A DNA stretch of 41,883 bases from Streptomyces sp. NP-1717 (GTDB lineage: Bacteria; Actinomycetota; Actinomycetes; Streptomycetales; Streptomycetaceae): contig NZ_JAAPBF010000042.1 of NCBI RefSeq assembly GCF_022695985.1, forward strand, positions 1-41,883, written 5' to 3'. Shown in pieces: positions 7,850-15,702 of the stretch (positions are counted from its first letter, which is position 1; every line of letters begins with the position of its first letter). A program made the position numbers and the translations under genes. Below the pieces are notes generated by a model. It had not been told where the DNA came from, did not search any database, and saw only the letters and a program-made list of their open reading frames with translations.

Positions 7850-8950
7850 TCACACGCCCCGTCGGATACGGGAGCGGGCCTCCGCGCCGCGTATCGCCTT
7901 CGTGCGGGTCGCCGTGAAGAACGCCGCCGGGTCGCGGCGGGAGCGCCAGGGGAGGGCGTGCACATAGCCGTCGACCAGGCGGAACTGGTCCAGGGCCTCG
8001 TCGTGCCTGCTCTGGCGCGTCAGGAAGTACGCCAGCAGATGCCGCACCTCCGGGAGCCGCGGATGCTCGGCGGGCGCCTGCTCCGCGTCCGCCAGGGCGG
8101 CGTCGACCAGCGCCGTCAGCCCCGGATCCGTGTAGTCGCGGGCGGTCGCCGCGGCGTCGTGGTGGTCGAACCAGGCGATCAGCGGGAACGCCGTCATCAA
8201 CGTGCCCAGCGGCGCGTCCGCCGTGGCCTGCGCGGCGAACTCACGGGCCAGTTCGGCCGAGCCGTGCCACCGCGCGCTCCAGTACTGGACGGCGGCCTCG
8301 TGCGCCCCGTACAGCGGCGCCGACGTGGGATGCGGGGTACGGGCCGTGATCTCCGCCCACAGCCCGCGCATCCGCTCCGGGCCGTAGCCCACGCCCAGTG
8401 CCGTACGGATCTCGACGATGTACGGCGTCGGGTCGTCCGGGCCCAGCTCCACCGCGCGGGCCGTGTCGGCGCGCACCTCGGGCAGCAGCTCGTGGAAGCG
8501 GTCCGTCTGCTCCGGCGTCGTGTGATCGGAGTACGGCGAGCCCCGCAGCAGCCACGCGCGCGCGACCGTCGCCGACGCCTGGACCAGCTCCGCGTCCGCG
8601 TCGGCGGCGGGGGAGCCGGCGGGGCGGGCCGCCCGCCACGACCGCAGCCAGGAGTCCTGCCGGGCCGCCGCCTCGCCCAGTACACGCGCGTAGAGCGCAC
8701 GGCGCTCCCAGTCCCGTTCCTTGCCCGTCCACGCCAGCAGCTCCGCCGCCGCCTCCCAGCGGCCCGCCCCCGCCTCGGCCAGCGCACGCTCCAGCGCGGC
8801 GTCCGGTCCGGCCAGCTCCGCGTTCTGCCGGTCCCTGGGCAGCAGCCCCAGCTCCGTCTCCGTACCGACCAGCGAGGACACGCTCCGGCGGGCCTTCAGC
8901 CAGAACCAGATACCGAACGCGAAGAGGACGAAGGGCAGAACGCGTGCCAT
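7850..8950 (-). CDS. Membrane-anchored helical-repeat protein, copy A
   Basis: This 366-residue protein of unknown function opens with one transmembrane helix (VLPFVLFAFGIWFWL). The rest is alpha-helical and Ala/Arg/Trp-rich, with TPR-like spacing of helices (for example AALERALAEAGAGRWEAAAELL). It shares a clear run of identities with the next gene upstream. Both have the order DPxPYI(V/I)E, then G(V/L)GY, then (E)R followed by LWA, and a Y-W with KWHGS or RWHGS, and both end with a PWxxxxDPAA segment. The two are therefore tandem paralogues. Start 8950 has GGGGGG seven bases upstream. The frame extends to 9067, but that part is inside the repeat-bearing spacer. No enzymatic motif is seen. 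Confidence 0.75.
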   Translation of the reverse strand: MARVLPFVLFAFGIWFWLKARRSVSSLVGTETELGLLPRDRQNAELAGPDAALERALAEAGAGRWEAAAELLAWTGKERDWERRALYARVLGEAAARQDSWLRSWRAARPAGSPAADADAELVQASATVARAWLLRGSPYSDHTTPEQTDRFHELLPEVRADTARAVELGPDDPTPYIVEIRTALGVGYGPERMRGLWAEITARTPHPTSAPLYGAHEAAVQYWSARWHGSAELAREFAAQATADAPLGTLMTAFPLIAWFDHHDAAATARDYTDPGLTALVDAALADAEQAPAEHPRLPEVRHLLAYFLTRQSRHDEALDQFRLVDGYVHALPWRSRRDPAAFFTATRTKAIRGAEARSRIRRGV

Positions 8951-9134
8951 CGGATGGCCCCCCAGGGGTACGGAGATCAGGTGAAGGTACGGTGTGGGGG
9001 ATCTGCGGAGTATGCACCACCGCAGGTCAGCGCGGCAATGGCGCCTGTTGCCCGGGTGGCACCACACGACGGGCCATGGGGCCCTGGCCGGAGAGCGCCG
9101 CGGAGGTTGCGAGGCTCGTGGGCGCGCCTGTCCC

Positions 9135-9176
9135 CAATCGCCGGACGGGCTCGGAATTGAGCCCGTCCGGCGATTG
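9135..9176. repeat. Dispersed palindromic repeat, perfect copy
   Basis: A perfect 18-bp inverted repeat (9135-9152 and 9159-9176) with a 6-nt loop lies in the 240-nt spacer between the two paralogous membrane proteins. Its core GACGGGCTC...GAGCCCGTC and the GGCGATTGAGGAC edge recur elsewhere in the window. It could act as terminator for the upstream paralogue, whose stop is at 9191. Nothing else was recognised in 8951-9190. Confidence 0.8.
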
Positions 9177-9190
9177 AGGACACAGCCCCA

Positions 9191-10303
9191 CTACCTGGGC
9201 AGCGTCGCCGGGCTGCCGCCGTTCGCCTCGTAACCCGCCACCGCCAGCGCCCGGTACAGCGTGTACATCGCCGCCGGGTCCTCGCTGTGCGTCCACGGCA
9301 TCGCGCCGACGTGACCGTCCACCCGGACGAACTGGTTCATCGCCTCCGACCACCGCTCCGCCCGCACCAGGAAGACGATCAGCAGATGCCGTACGTGCGC
9401 GAGCATCGGATCGTCGGCGCGCGCCGCGTGCACCGCGAACAGCGCGCCCTCCATCGCCTTCGACACCACCGCGCTGCGGTAGAAGTCCCGTACCAGCGCG
9501 ATCTCCGGCAGATGCTCGTACACCGCGAACAGCGGCAGCGCGGCCAGCAGCGAGCCCTGCGGGGCCCGCGCCGCCGACGCCGTCGCGAACCGGTCGGCGT
9601 CCTGGCGAGAGCCGTGCCACTTCTCGCACCAGTAGTGCAGCGCCGCGAGATGCGCGCCCATGTGGTCCGGCGCCCGGTCGATGACCTTCGCCCACAGCTG
9701 GTCGAACCGCTCGTGCGGATAGCCGAGCCCACGGGCCACGGCCAGCTCGATGATGTACGGCACGGGGTCGCCCGGCGCCAGCAGCGCCGCGTCGCCGCAG
9801 ACCGAGCGGGCCTCCTCCAGGATGATCCGGAAGTCGTCCGTGCCGGCCGCCGACGAGCGCCACGCCTGCTGCACGAGGAACTCCGCGTGCACCTGTGCGC
9901 CGCCCGCGTCCTTCGGCGACTCCGAGCGCCACGCCCGCAGCCACGCGCCGCCGACACCGGGCTTCTGCTGGAGTTCCAGCGCCGCCGCGCCCGCGAAGGC
10001 CTGGACGCGCTGCCAGCGCACCTCGCCCTCCTTGGCGGTCCCGGCGAGCAGCTGCGCCGCCGCACGCCAGTCCTGGGTGCGCTGTACGACGTCGAGTACG
10101 TCGAGAAGATCCTGGTCCGGCCCGGGGAGCCGGATGTCCAGCTCCTCCTGCCGTATGAACTCGTACGAATCCGGGTCGGCGGCATCGGGCGCGCCGGGCT
10201 CGACCATGCGGATGCCACCGCGGCGGCGGCGCAGATACGGGCCGACGACGGCCGCGACCAAGCCCATCGCGATCAGGAACCAGAGAATCTCCATGCGATC
10301 CAT
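9191..10303 (-). CDS. Membrane-anchored helical-repeat protein, copy B
   Basis: This 370-residue paralogue of the neighbouring copy A has one N-terminal transmembrane helix (ILWFLIAMGLVAAVVGPYL) followed by a basic RRRRGG stop-transfer. A helical cytoplasmic body contains the shared landmarks DPVPYIIE, GLGYPHERF, LWAKVI, YWCEKWHGS and PWTHSEDPAA. The shared order and spacing indicate an old tandem duplication. Function is unknown. Helical-repeat bodies of this kind usually mediate protein binding. ATG 10303 is used; ATG 10294 three codons later is equally plausible because neither has a strong ribosome site. It is divergent from the metB-like gene, 57 bases away. Confidence 0.75.
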   Translation of the reverse strand: MDRMEILWFLIAMGLVAAVVGPYLRRRRGGIRMVEPGAPDAADPDSYEFIRQEELDIRLPGPDQDLLDVLDVVQRTQDWRAAAQLLAGTAKEGEVRWQRVQAFAGAAALELQQKPGVGGAWLRAWRSESPKDAGGAQVHAEFLVQQAWRSSAAGTDDFRIILEEARSVCGDAALLAPGDPVPYIIELAVARGLGYPHERFDQLWAKVIDRAPDHMGAHLAALHYWCEKWHGSRQDADRFATASAARAPQGSLLAALPLFAVYEHLPEIALVRDFYRSAVVSKAMEGALFAVHAARADDPMLAHVRHLLIVFLVRAERWSEAMNQFVRVDGHVGAMPWTHSEDPAAMYTLYRALAVAGYEANGGSPATLPR

Positions 10304-10360
10304 TGTCCCGGACGCGGACTGCTCTCTGAGCCGGGCTTGATCCGGCTACCCTCGGGCCTC

Positions 10361-11506
10361 ATGACCGACGAGCACAGCTTCGAGACGATCGCGATCCACG
10401 CGGGGAACACTGCTGATCCCCTCACCGGCGCGGTCGTTCCCCCCATCTATCAGGTGTCCACGTACAAGCAGGACGGCGTGGGCGGACTGCGCGGCGGCTA
10501 CGAGTACAGCCGCAGCGCCAACCCCACGCGCTCCGCGCTGGAGGAGAATCTGGCGGCCCTGGAGGGCGGCCGGCGCGGGCTCGCGTTCGCGTCCGGTCTC
10601 GCCGCCGAGGACTGCCTGCTCCGTACGCTGCTGTCGCCGGGCGATCACGTCGTGATCCCCAACGACGCGTACGGCGGCACCTTCCGGCTCTTCGCGAAGG
10701 TCGTCTCGCGCTGGGGCGTGGAGTGGTCGGTGGCCGACACCTCCGACGCCGCGTCGGTACGGGCGGCCCTGCGGCCCCGTACGAAGGCGATCTGGGTCGA
10801 GACCCCGTCGAACCCGCTCCTGGGCATCAGCGACATCGCGGCCCTCGCCGAGGTCGCCCGCACCGCCGGAGCCAAGCTCGTCGTCGACAACACCTTCGCG
10901 AGCCCCTACCTCCAGCAGCCGCTCGCCCTGGGCGCCGATGTCGTCGTGCACTCGACGACCAAGTACATGGGCGGTCACTCGGACGTCGTCGGCGGCGCGC
11001 TGGTCACCGCCGACAACACGCTCGCCGACGAACTCGCCTACCACCAGAACGCGATGGGCGCGATCTCCGGACCGTTCGACGCGTGGCTGGTACTGCGCGG
11101 TGTGAAGACCCTCGCCGTCCGGATGGACCGGCACAGCGAGAACGCGACGCGCGTCGCCGAGATGCTGGCCCGGCACCCGAAGGTCGCCAAGGTCTACTAC
11201 CCGGGCCTGCCCGAGCACCCCGGGCACGAGATCGCCGCCAAGCAGATGAAGTCCTTCGGCGGCATGGTGTCCTTCCAGGTCGCCGGCGGCGAGCAGGCGG
11301 CCATCGAGGTCTGCGGCCGGGCGAAGGTCTTCACGCTGGGGGAGTCCCTCGGCGGTGTCGAGTCGCTGATCGAGCACCCGGGCCGGATGACGCACGCCTC
11401 GGCGGCGGGCTCACCGCTGGAGGTGCCGGACGACCTGATCCGGCTGTCGGTCGGCATCGAGTCCGCCGACGATCTGCTGACGGACCTTCAGCAGGCCCTG
11501 GCCTGA
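10361..11506 (+). CDS. metB: Cystathionine gamma-synthase/gamma-lyase family PLP enzyme
   Basis: This 381-residue Cys/Met-metabolism PLP enzyme either condenses an activated homoserine with cysteine to cystathionine or cleaves cystathionine. The PLP lysine is Lys201 in STTKYMGGHSD. Other family motifs are YEYSRSANPT, the SGLAAxxCLL helix, ETPSNP, VVDNTFASPYLQQPLALGADVVVHS and the C-terminal LGESLGGVESLIEHP with RLSVGIE. Whether it acts as synthase, lyase or both cannot be decided from motifs, so the symbol is provisional. There is no ribosome site before ATG 10361. TACCCT at 10347-10352 lies eight bases upstream, so a leaderless message is possible. A hairpin follows the stop. Confidence 0.9.
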   Translation: MTDEHSFETIAIHAGNTADPLTGAVVPPIYQVSTYKQDGVGGLRGGYEYSRSANPTRSALEENLAALEGGRRGLAFASGLAAEDCLLRTLLSPGDHVVIPNDAYGGTFRLFAKVVSRWGVEWSVADTSDAASVRAALRPRTKAIWVETPSNPLLGISDIAALAEVARTAGAKLVVDNTFASPYLQQPLALGADVVVHSTTKYMGGHSDVVGGALVTADNTLADELAYHQNAMGAISGPFDAWLVLRGVKTLAVRMDRHSENATRVAEMLARHPKVAKVYYPGLPEHPGHEIAAKQMKSFGGMVSFQVAGGEQAAIEVCGRAKVFTLGESLGGVESLIEHPGRMTHASAAGSPLEVPDDLIRLSVGIESADDLLTDLQQALA

Positions 11507-11510
11507 CGGC

Positions 11511-11533
11511 GGCCGGGCGACAGGCGCCCGGCC
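11511..11533. terminator. Bidirectional terminator after the metB-like gene
   Basis: Inverted repeat with 9-bp arms (11511-11519, 11525-11533) and a 5-nt loop, between the convergent stops at 11506 and 11536. Confidence 0.7.
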
Positions 11534-11535
11534 CG

Positions 11536-11787
11536 CTACCAGCCCTCCAGCGGCGGCGTCTTGTCTGACGGCGGGACCGACCACGGCTCCACGGCCGACG
11601 CCCAGACCGCGAAGGCGATCACGGCCACCGTGACGAGCGTCCAGAACAGCAGGCGCCAGGTGCGCCTGCGGTTCAGGATGCGGGTACCGAGAGTGGTCGC
11701 GCGGGCCGTCAGGTCGGCGGGGACCGGCGGATGCGGCACGTCGAGCATCCGGCGGACCTCGTCCTCCTTACGGCTGTGGCCGCTCAT
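11536..11787 (-). CDS. Small single-pass membrane protein coupled to the sigma-like gene
   Basis: This 83-residue protein has a charged cytoplasmic N-terminal half (SGHSRKEDEVRRMLD, then PVPADLTARATTLGTRILNRRRTWR), one transmembrane helix (LLFWTLVTVAVIAFAVWASAV) and a short Pro-rich tail. Its ATG overlaps the stop of the upstream sigma-like gene (ATGA at 11784-11787), so the two are translationally coupled. The architecture is that of a small membrane anti-sigma-like or accessory protein, but there is no zinc-binding HxxxCxxC anti-sigma motif. The partnership is therefore inferred from context only. Confidence 0.7.
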   Translation of the reverse strand: MSGHSRKEDEVRRMLDVPHPPVPADLTARATTLGTRILNRRRTWRLLFWTLVTVAVIAFAVWASAVEPWSVPPSDKTPPLEGW

Positions 11788-12287
11788 CGCGTCGCCTGCC
11801 GGTGCAGCAGCGACAGCGGCCAGTGCGGCGCCGGACGGCGATGCGGCTCGGGCTGCCGCATCGCGACGACCGCCCGCGCGCAGATCGCGCGCACCCGGTC
11901 GCCCGGCAGCCCGATCAGCGCCGCCGTCTGCTCCTCGGCGACCCCCTCGCACAGCCGCAGCACGAGGATGAGCCGTTCCTGCGGGCTGAGCCTGCCGAGC
12001 AGGCCCTCACCCGTGCGCGGGTGGTACCGCCAGGCGCCGCGCGCGTAGCGGTTGGCGATCTCCTGGCGGGCTCGGTCGTACGGGTCCTCGCCGCGCAGCC
12101 GGTCCCAGTCCGCGTACGTACGGGCCAGGGCGGCCGTCAGCAGGCGCTCGGCGCGGGGCTTGCTGTCGGCGGACTCACCCGTCAGCAGGGTGGCGGTGTG
12201 CAGCAGTCGGCCTGCCGCGCCCGCGACGAACGCCTCGAACTCACGGGCGCGACGACGATCCGTACCCGTCTGCTGTCGCTGTCGCAC
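11784..12287 (-). CDS. SigE-family (ECF-like) sigma-70 related protein
   Basis: This 167-residue protein resembles the compact ECF factors of actinomycetes. Region 2-like sequence is FEAFVAGAAGRLLHTATLLTG followed by an ALARTYADWDRL helix. Region 4-like sequence is LSPQERLILVLRLCEGVAEEQTAALIGLPGDRVRAICARAVVAMR, a helix-turn-helix. The region 2 stretch is weaker than usual: the acidic core-binding segment is replaced by ADSKPRAERLL. It may therefore be a divergent or non-canonical sigma. The start is a GTG at 12287 with only a weak AGG next to it, so the true start is uncertain. The perfect palindrome CCTCATATGAGG abuts this start. Coupled to the small membrane protein downstream. Confidence 0.7.
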   Translation of the reverse strand: MRQRQQTGTDRRRAREFEAFVAGAAGRLLHTATLLTGESADSKPRAERLLTAALARTYADWDRLRGEDPYDRARQEIANRYARGAWRYHPRTGEGLLGRLSPQERLILVLRLCEGVAEEQTAALIGLPGDRVRAICARAVVAMRQPEPHRRPAPHWPLSLLHRQATR

Positions 12288-12288
12288 A

Positions 12289-12300
12289 CCTCATATGAGG
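12289..12300. promoter_or_regulatory. Palindrome at the start of the sigma-like gene
   Basis: The perfect 12-bp palindrome CCTCATATGAGG ends two bases before the GTG start. It is a possible operator and could also mask the start codon. Confidence 0.4.
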
Positions 12301-12317
12301 ACAGACCCCGGCCCAGG

Positions 12318-12995
12318 TCAAGAGGCCGGCGACGGCTCCGTGCCGGCCGGTTCGTCCGCGGAGGCCCGGTTCGCGGCCGGTTCGGCCGGCGCGGGGCCCG
12401 ACTGCCGTGCGGACAGGGCGGAGTTGAACCGGGTGAGGAGGGTGCAGAACGATTCCCGTTCCTCCTCCGTCCAGCCGTCCGTGACCTGCGACATCAGCTC
12501 GCGGCGTGAGGAGCGGACCTCTTCGAGGCGGTTGAGACCGCGCACCGAGAGTTCCAGGACGACGGCGCGGCCGTCCTCCGGGTGGGACGTGCGCTTGACC
12601 AGGCCGGTGTCGACGAGTGGCGCGACCTGGCGGGTGACGGTGGAGGAGTCGATCCCCATCCCCGCGGCCAGCGCCTTGACGCCCATCGGGCCTTCCAGAT
12701 CAAGGCGGTTGAGCAGGAGATAGGCGGCGCGGTCCATGGAGTTGCGCACCTGGCCGACGCCGCCGAGACGGGTCTGTTCCGCCCGCCGGGCGAACACGGC
12801 CACCTGGTGCTGGAGCGCGTCGAGAAGTGGGGCGTCGCCGGTGCGTGCGTCGCCGGTGACGACGGATTCGGTACCGACGGAAGGTGCCGGTGCGGACGCT
12901 AAAGGTGCGGAGCCGGAGGGGTCGGAACCGGGGGGTTCGGAGCCGGAGCCCGGGGAGGCCGACACAGCGGAAGTCATGTCCTGAGTAGGGGGCAT
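12318..12995 (-). CDS. MarR-family transcriptional regulator
   Basis: The 225-residue protein has a MarR winged helix-turn-helix core at about residues 80-190: GPMGVKALAAGMGIDSSTVTRQVAPLVDTGLVKR is the recognition region and HPEDGRAVVLELS the beta wing. The N-terminal ~50 residues and C-terminal ~25 are Ser/Pro/Gly/Ala-rich and probably disordered. The ligand and targets are unknown. It is divergent from ilvA across 144 bases, so control of ilvA or of itself is plausible. ATG 12995 is used; the ATG at 12977 is an alternative. Confidence 0.85.
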   Translation of the reverse strand: MPPTQDMTSAVSASPGSGSEPPGSDPSGSAPLASAPAPSVGTESVVTGDARTGDAPLLDALQHQVAVFARRAEQTRLGGVGQVRNSMDRAAYLLLNRLDLEGPMGVKALAAGMGIDSSTVTRQVAPLVDTGLVKRTSHPEDGRAVVLELSVRGLNRLEEVRSSRRELMSQVTDGWTEEERESFCTLLTRFNSALSARQSGPAPAEPAANRASADEPAGTEPSPAS

Positions 12996-13139
12996 GGCTG
13001 GGGCTCTCTCGTGCGGTGGTCGGTTGGTGGGGGACAGAGTACGCGGCCCCGCCGTTGGCCGTACGGGCCCCGCGTAAACCTGTGGACGGGCCCTCGTTCC
13101 GGGCGGCCGACCGGCGGATGAGCTGGGAGACTGGCGGTC

Positions 13140-14405
13140 ATGACCTTCGGTACGTCGCGTCCCTCCGGATCATTCACTTCCGCTTCCTCGCGCGGCTCCG
13201 TGCCGCCGCCGATCCTCGACGACATCCGCGGGGCGCAGAAGATGCTCACCGGTGTGGCACGGATGACCGCGATGGAGGGCAGCAGACATCTGACCCACCT
13301 GGTCGGCGCACCGGTCCACCTGAAATGCGAGAACCTCCAGCGCACGGGGTCGTTCAAGCTGCGCGGCGCGTATGTGCGCATCGCCGGTCTCTCGCCCGAG
13401 GAGCGCGCGGCCGGCGTCGTCGCGGCCAGCGCGGGCAACCACGCGCAGGGCGTCGCGCTCGCGTCGACCCTGCTCGGCGTGCGCTCCACCGTGTTCATGC
13501 CGCTCGCGGCGCCGCTGCCCAAGGTGGCCGCGACCCGTGAGTACGGCGCGGAGGTACGGCTGCACGGCCAGGTCGTCGACGAGACACTGGCCGCCGCGCA
13601 GGAGTACGCGCGCGAGACCGGCGCGGTCTTCATCCACCCCTTCGACCACCCCGACATCATCGCCGGACAGGGCACGGTGGGCCTGGAGATCCTGGAGCAG
13701 TGCCCGGAGGTACGGACGGTCCTCGTGGGTCTCGGCGGCGGCGGGCTCGCCGCGGGCATCGCGCTGGCGGTCAAGTCGGTGCGGCCGGACGTCGCGGTGA
13801 TCGGCGTGCAGGCGGAGGGCGCCGCCGCGTACCCGCCCTCGCTGCGGGCCGGGCGGCCGATGTCGATCGGCGAGCAGCAGACGATGGCGGACGGCATCAA
13901 GGTGGGCCGGCCCGGCGAGATCACGTTCCCGATGATCAGGGACCTGGTCGACGAGGTGCGCACGGTGTCCGAGGACGAGCTGTCCAGCGCGCTGCTGCTC
14001 TGTCTGGAGCGCGCGAAGCTGGTCGTGGAGCCGGCCGGGGCGAGCACGGTCGCCGCGCTGCTGAGCACGCCGAAGGCGTTCCGGGGGCCGGTGGTCGCCG
14101 TGCTGTCGGGCGGCAATGTGGACCCCCTGCTGATGCAGCGGATCCTGCGGCACGGGATGGCGGCGGCCGGGCGCTACCTGGGGCTGCGGCTGCGGATCAC
14201 CGACCGGCCGGGGGCGCTCGCGACGCTGCTCGGGGTGCTGTCGGTGGCCGACGCCAACGTCCTCGACGTGGGCCACGTGCGGACCGATCCGCGGCTCGGG
14301 CTGACGGAGGCGGACGTGGAGCTGCGCCTGGAGACGAAGGGGCCCGAGCACTGCGCGGACGTGGAGGCGGCGCTGCGCGAGGCGGGCTACACGATCCTGG
14401 GCTGA
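13140..14405 (+). CDS. ilvA: Threonine ammonia-lyase (threonine dehydratase)
   Basis: This PLP enzyme converts threonine to 2-oxobutanoate and ammonia, feeding isoleucine synthesis or threonine catabolism. In the 421-residue protein the PLP lysine is Lys73 (SFKLRGA), followed by SAGNHAQG, the GGGGLAAG phosphate loop and VLSGGNVD. The C-terminal ~75 residues (LRLRITDRPGALATLLGVLSVADANVLDV) form a single ACT-like domain. This matches the short form related to catabolic TdcB/YgkP-like enzymes rather than the long IlvA with two regulatory domains, so the symbol may also be read as tdcB. GGGAG lies ten bases before the ATG. Confidence 0.93.
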   Translation: MTFGTSRPSGSFTSASSRGSVPPPILDDIRGAQKMLTGVARMTAMEGSRHLTHLVGAPVHLKCENLQRTGSFKLRGAYVRIAGLSPEERAAGVVAASAGNHAQGVALASTLLGVRSTVFMPLAAPLPKVAATREYGAEVRLHGQVVDETLAAAQEYARETGAVFIHPFDHPDIIAGQGTVGLEILEQCPEVRTVLVGLGGGGLAAGIALAVKSVRPDVAVIGVQAEGAAAYPPSLRAGRPMSIGEQQTMADGIKVGRPGEITFPMIRDLVDEVRTVSEDELSSALLLCLERAKLVVEPAGASTVAALLSTPKAFRGPVVAVLSGGNVDPLLMQRILRHGMAAAGRYLGLRLRITDRPGALATLLGVLSVADANVLDVGHVRTDPRLGLTEADVELRLETKGPEHCADVEAALREAGYTILG

Positions 14406-14512
14406 GCGGGCGTGCGGACCGGGTGCCCGAGCGGGCCGGGCGGCTGAGTGTCCGGCTGTCCGCGTGTCCGAGTGGCGCGTCATCACCTTTACGTAGTGCT
14501 TACTCAATCCCC

Positions 14513-14541
14513 TTGTCTGTCGCGATGTATCGCGTTAGCTT
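14513..14541 (+). promoter_or_regulatory. drrAB-type operon promoter with operator in the spacer
   Basis: -35 TTGTCT (14513-14518) and -10 TAGCTT (14536-14541) are separated by exactly 17 bp. The spacer is almost filled by the perfect palindrome CGCGATGTATCGCG (14521-14534). A protein bound there would exclude RNA polymerase. The ABC transporter starts 88 bases downstream. Confidence 0.6.
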
Positions 14542-14628
14542 CGGAGTTCGCCGCCGGTCGGCTTAAGCTGGTCGCTGGCGCGGATCGCACCATTTGTACG
14601 AATCTGACACAACTCTGGGAGTACCCCT

Positions 14629-15702
14629 ATGCCAGGCGCCATCTATGCCGAAGGCCTGGTCAAGACGTTCGGCGACGTACGAGCGCTGGACGGCGTCGAT
14701 CTCGATGTCCCCGAAGGAACGGTTCTGGGTCTGCTCGGCCCCAACGGCGCGGGCAAGACCACCGCGGTCCGTGTGCTGACGACCCTGCTCCAGCCCGACA
14801 GCGGCAAGGCCGTCGTCGCGGGCATCGACGTGCTCAAGCACCCCAACGAGGTGCGCAGGAACATCGGACTCTCCGGCCAGTTCGCGGCGGTCGACGAGTA
14901 TCTGACAGGCCGCGAGAACCTCCAGATGGTCGGCCAGCTCTACCAGCAGAGCGCCCGCGCCGCGAAGGCCCGGGCCGCCGAACTGCTGGAGCGCTTCAAC
15001 CTCGGCGACGCCGCCGACCGCACCGCCAAGACCTACTCCGGCGGCATGCGCAGGCGCCTGGACCTCGCGGCGGCCCTCGTCGTCTCCCCGCCGGTGATGT
15101 TCATGGACGAACCGACGACCGGCCTCGACCCGCGCAACCGCCAGCAACTGTGGGGAATCATCGAGGAGTTGGTCGCGGGCGGTACGACCCTGCTGCTCAC
15201 CACCCAGTATCTGGAAGAGGCCGACCACCTGGCGCACGACATCTGCGTCATCGACCACGGCCAGGTCATCGCGCGCGGCACCGCCGATCAGCTCAAGGCC
15301 CGCACGGGCGGCGAGCGGGTCGAGGTCGTCGTCCACGAACGCGACCAGATCACCCCGACCCACGACGTACTCGCCGGCTTCGGCAAGGGCGACGTGATGG
15401 TCGCCCAGCACACCCGCAAGCTCACCGTCCCGGTCACCGGCGGAGCGAAACTGCTCGCCGAGATCATCAGGGAACTCGACGCCCGGGGCGTCGAGATCGA
15501 CGACATCGGGCTGCGCCGCCCCACCCTCGACGACGTCTTCATCTCCCTCACCGGCCACGCGGCCGAGGAGGGCCAGGACAGCGGCGACGGTCCGGCGCGG
15601 GGCACCGCCCCCGGCATCTCGCCGGCCAGGAAGCCCGGCGACACGGCGAGCACGGCCGCGAGCACGAGCACGACCACGGACCCGAAGGAGAGCGCCAAGT
15701 GA
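14629..15702 (+). CDS. DrrA-type ABC exporter ATPase
   Basis: This 357-residue ATP-binding subunit of a two-component drug or lipid exporter has Walker A GPNGAGKTT (about residues 38-46), the Q-loop in the LSGQFAAVDEYLTGREN segment typical of daunorubicin-resistance ATPases, signature YSGGMRRRLDLA, Walker B VMFMDEPTTGLDP and the switch His in LLLTTQYLEEAD. The C-terminal DUF4162-like extension reaches residue ~315. A Gly/Ser/Thr-rich tail follows, ending at the overlap with the permease. GGGAG is seven bases before the ATG. The substrate is not evident; no biosynthetic cluster is nearby. Confidence 0.92.
   Translation: MPGAIYAEGLVKTFGDVRALDGVDLDVPEGTVLGLLGPNGAGKTTAVRVLTTLLQPDSGKAVVAGIDVLKHPNEVRRNIGLSGQFAAVDEYLTGRENLQMVGQLYQQSARAAKARAAELLERFNLGDAADRTAKTYSGGMRRRLDLAAALVVSPPVMFMDEPTTGLDPRNRQQLWGIIEELVAGGTTLLLTTQYLEEADHLAHDICVIDHGQVIARGTADQLKARTGGERVEVVVHERDQITPTHDVLAGFGKGDVMVAQHTRKLTVPVTGGAKLLAEIIRELDARGVEIDDIGLRRPTLDDVFISLTGHAAEEGQDSGDGPARGTAPGISPARKPGDTASTAASTSTTTDPKESAK

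Noticed and set aside
11784..11952. Longer start for the small membrane protein reaching 11952
   Set aside because: The extension is an Arg/Gly/Ala-rich overlap with the sigma-like gene. The ATGA overlap at 11784-11787 gives a natural coupled start.
12318..12460. Frame extension of the MarR protein as a fused extra domain
   Set aside because: The C-terminal Ala/Glu/Pro/Ser-rich stretch is low complexity with no fold-like pattern, so it is read as a disordered tail.
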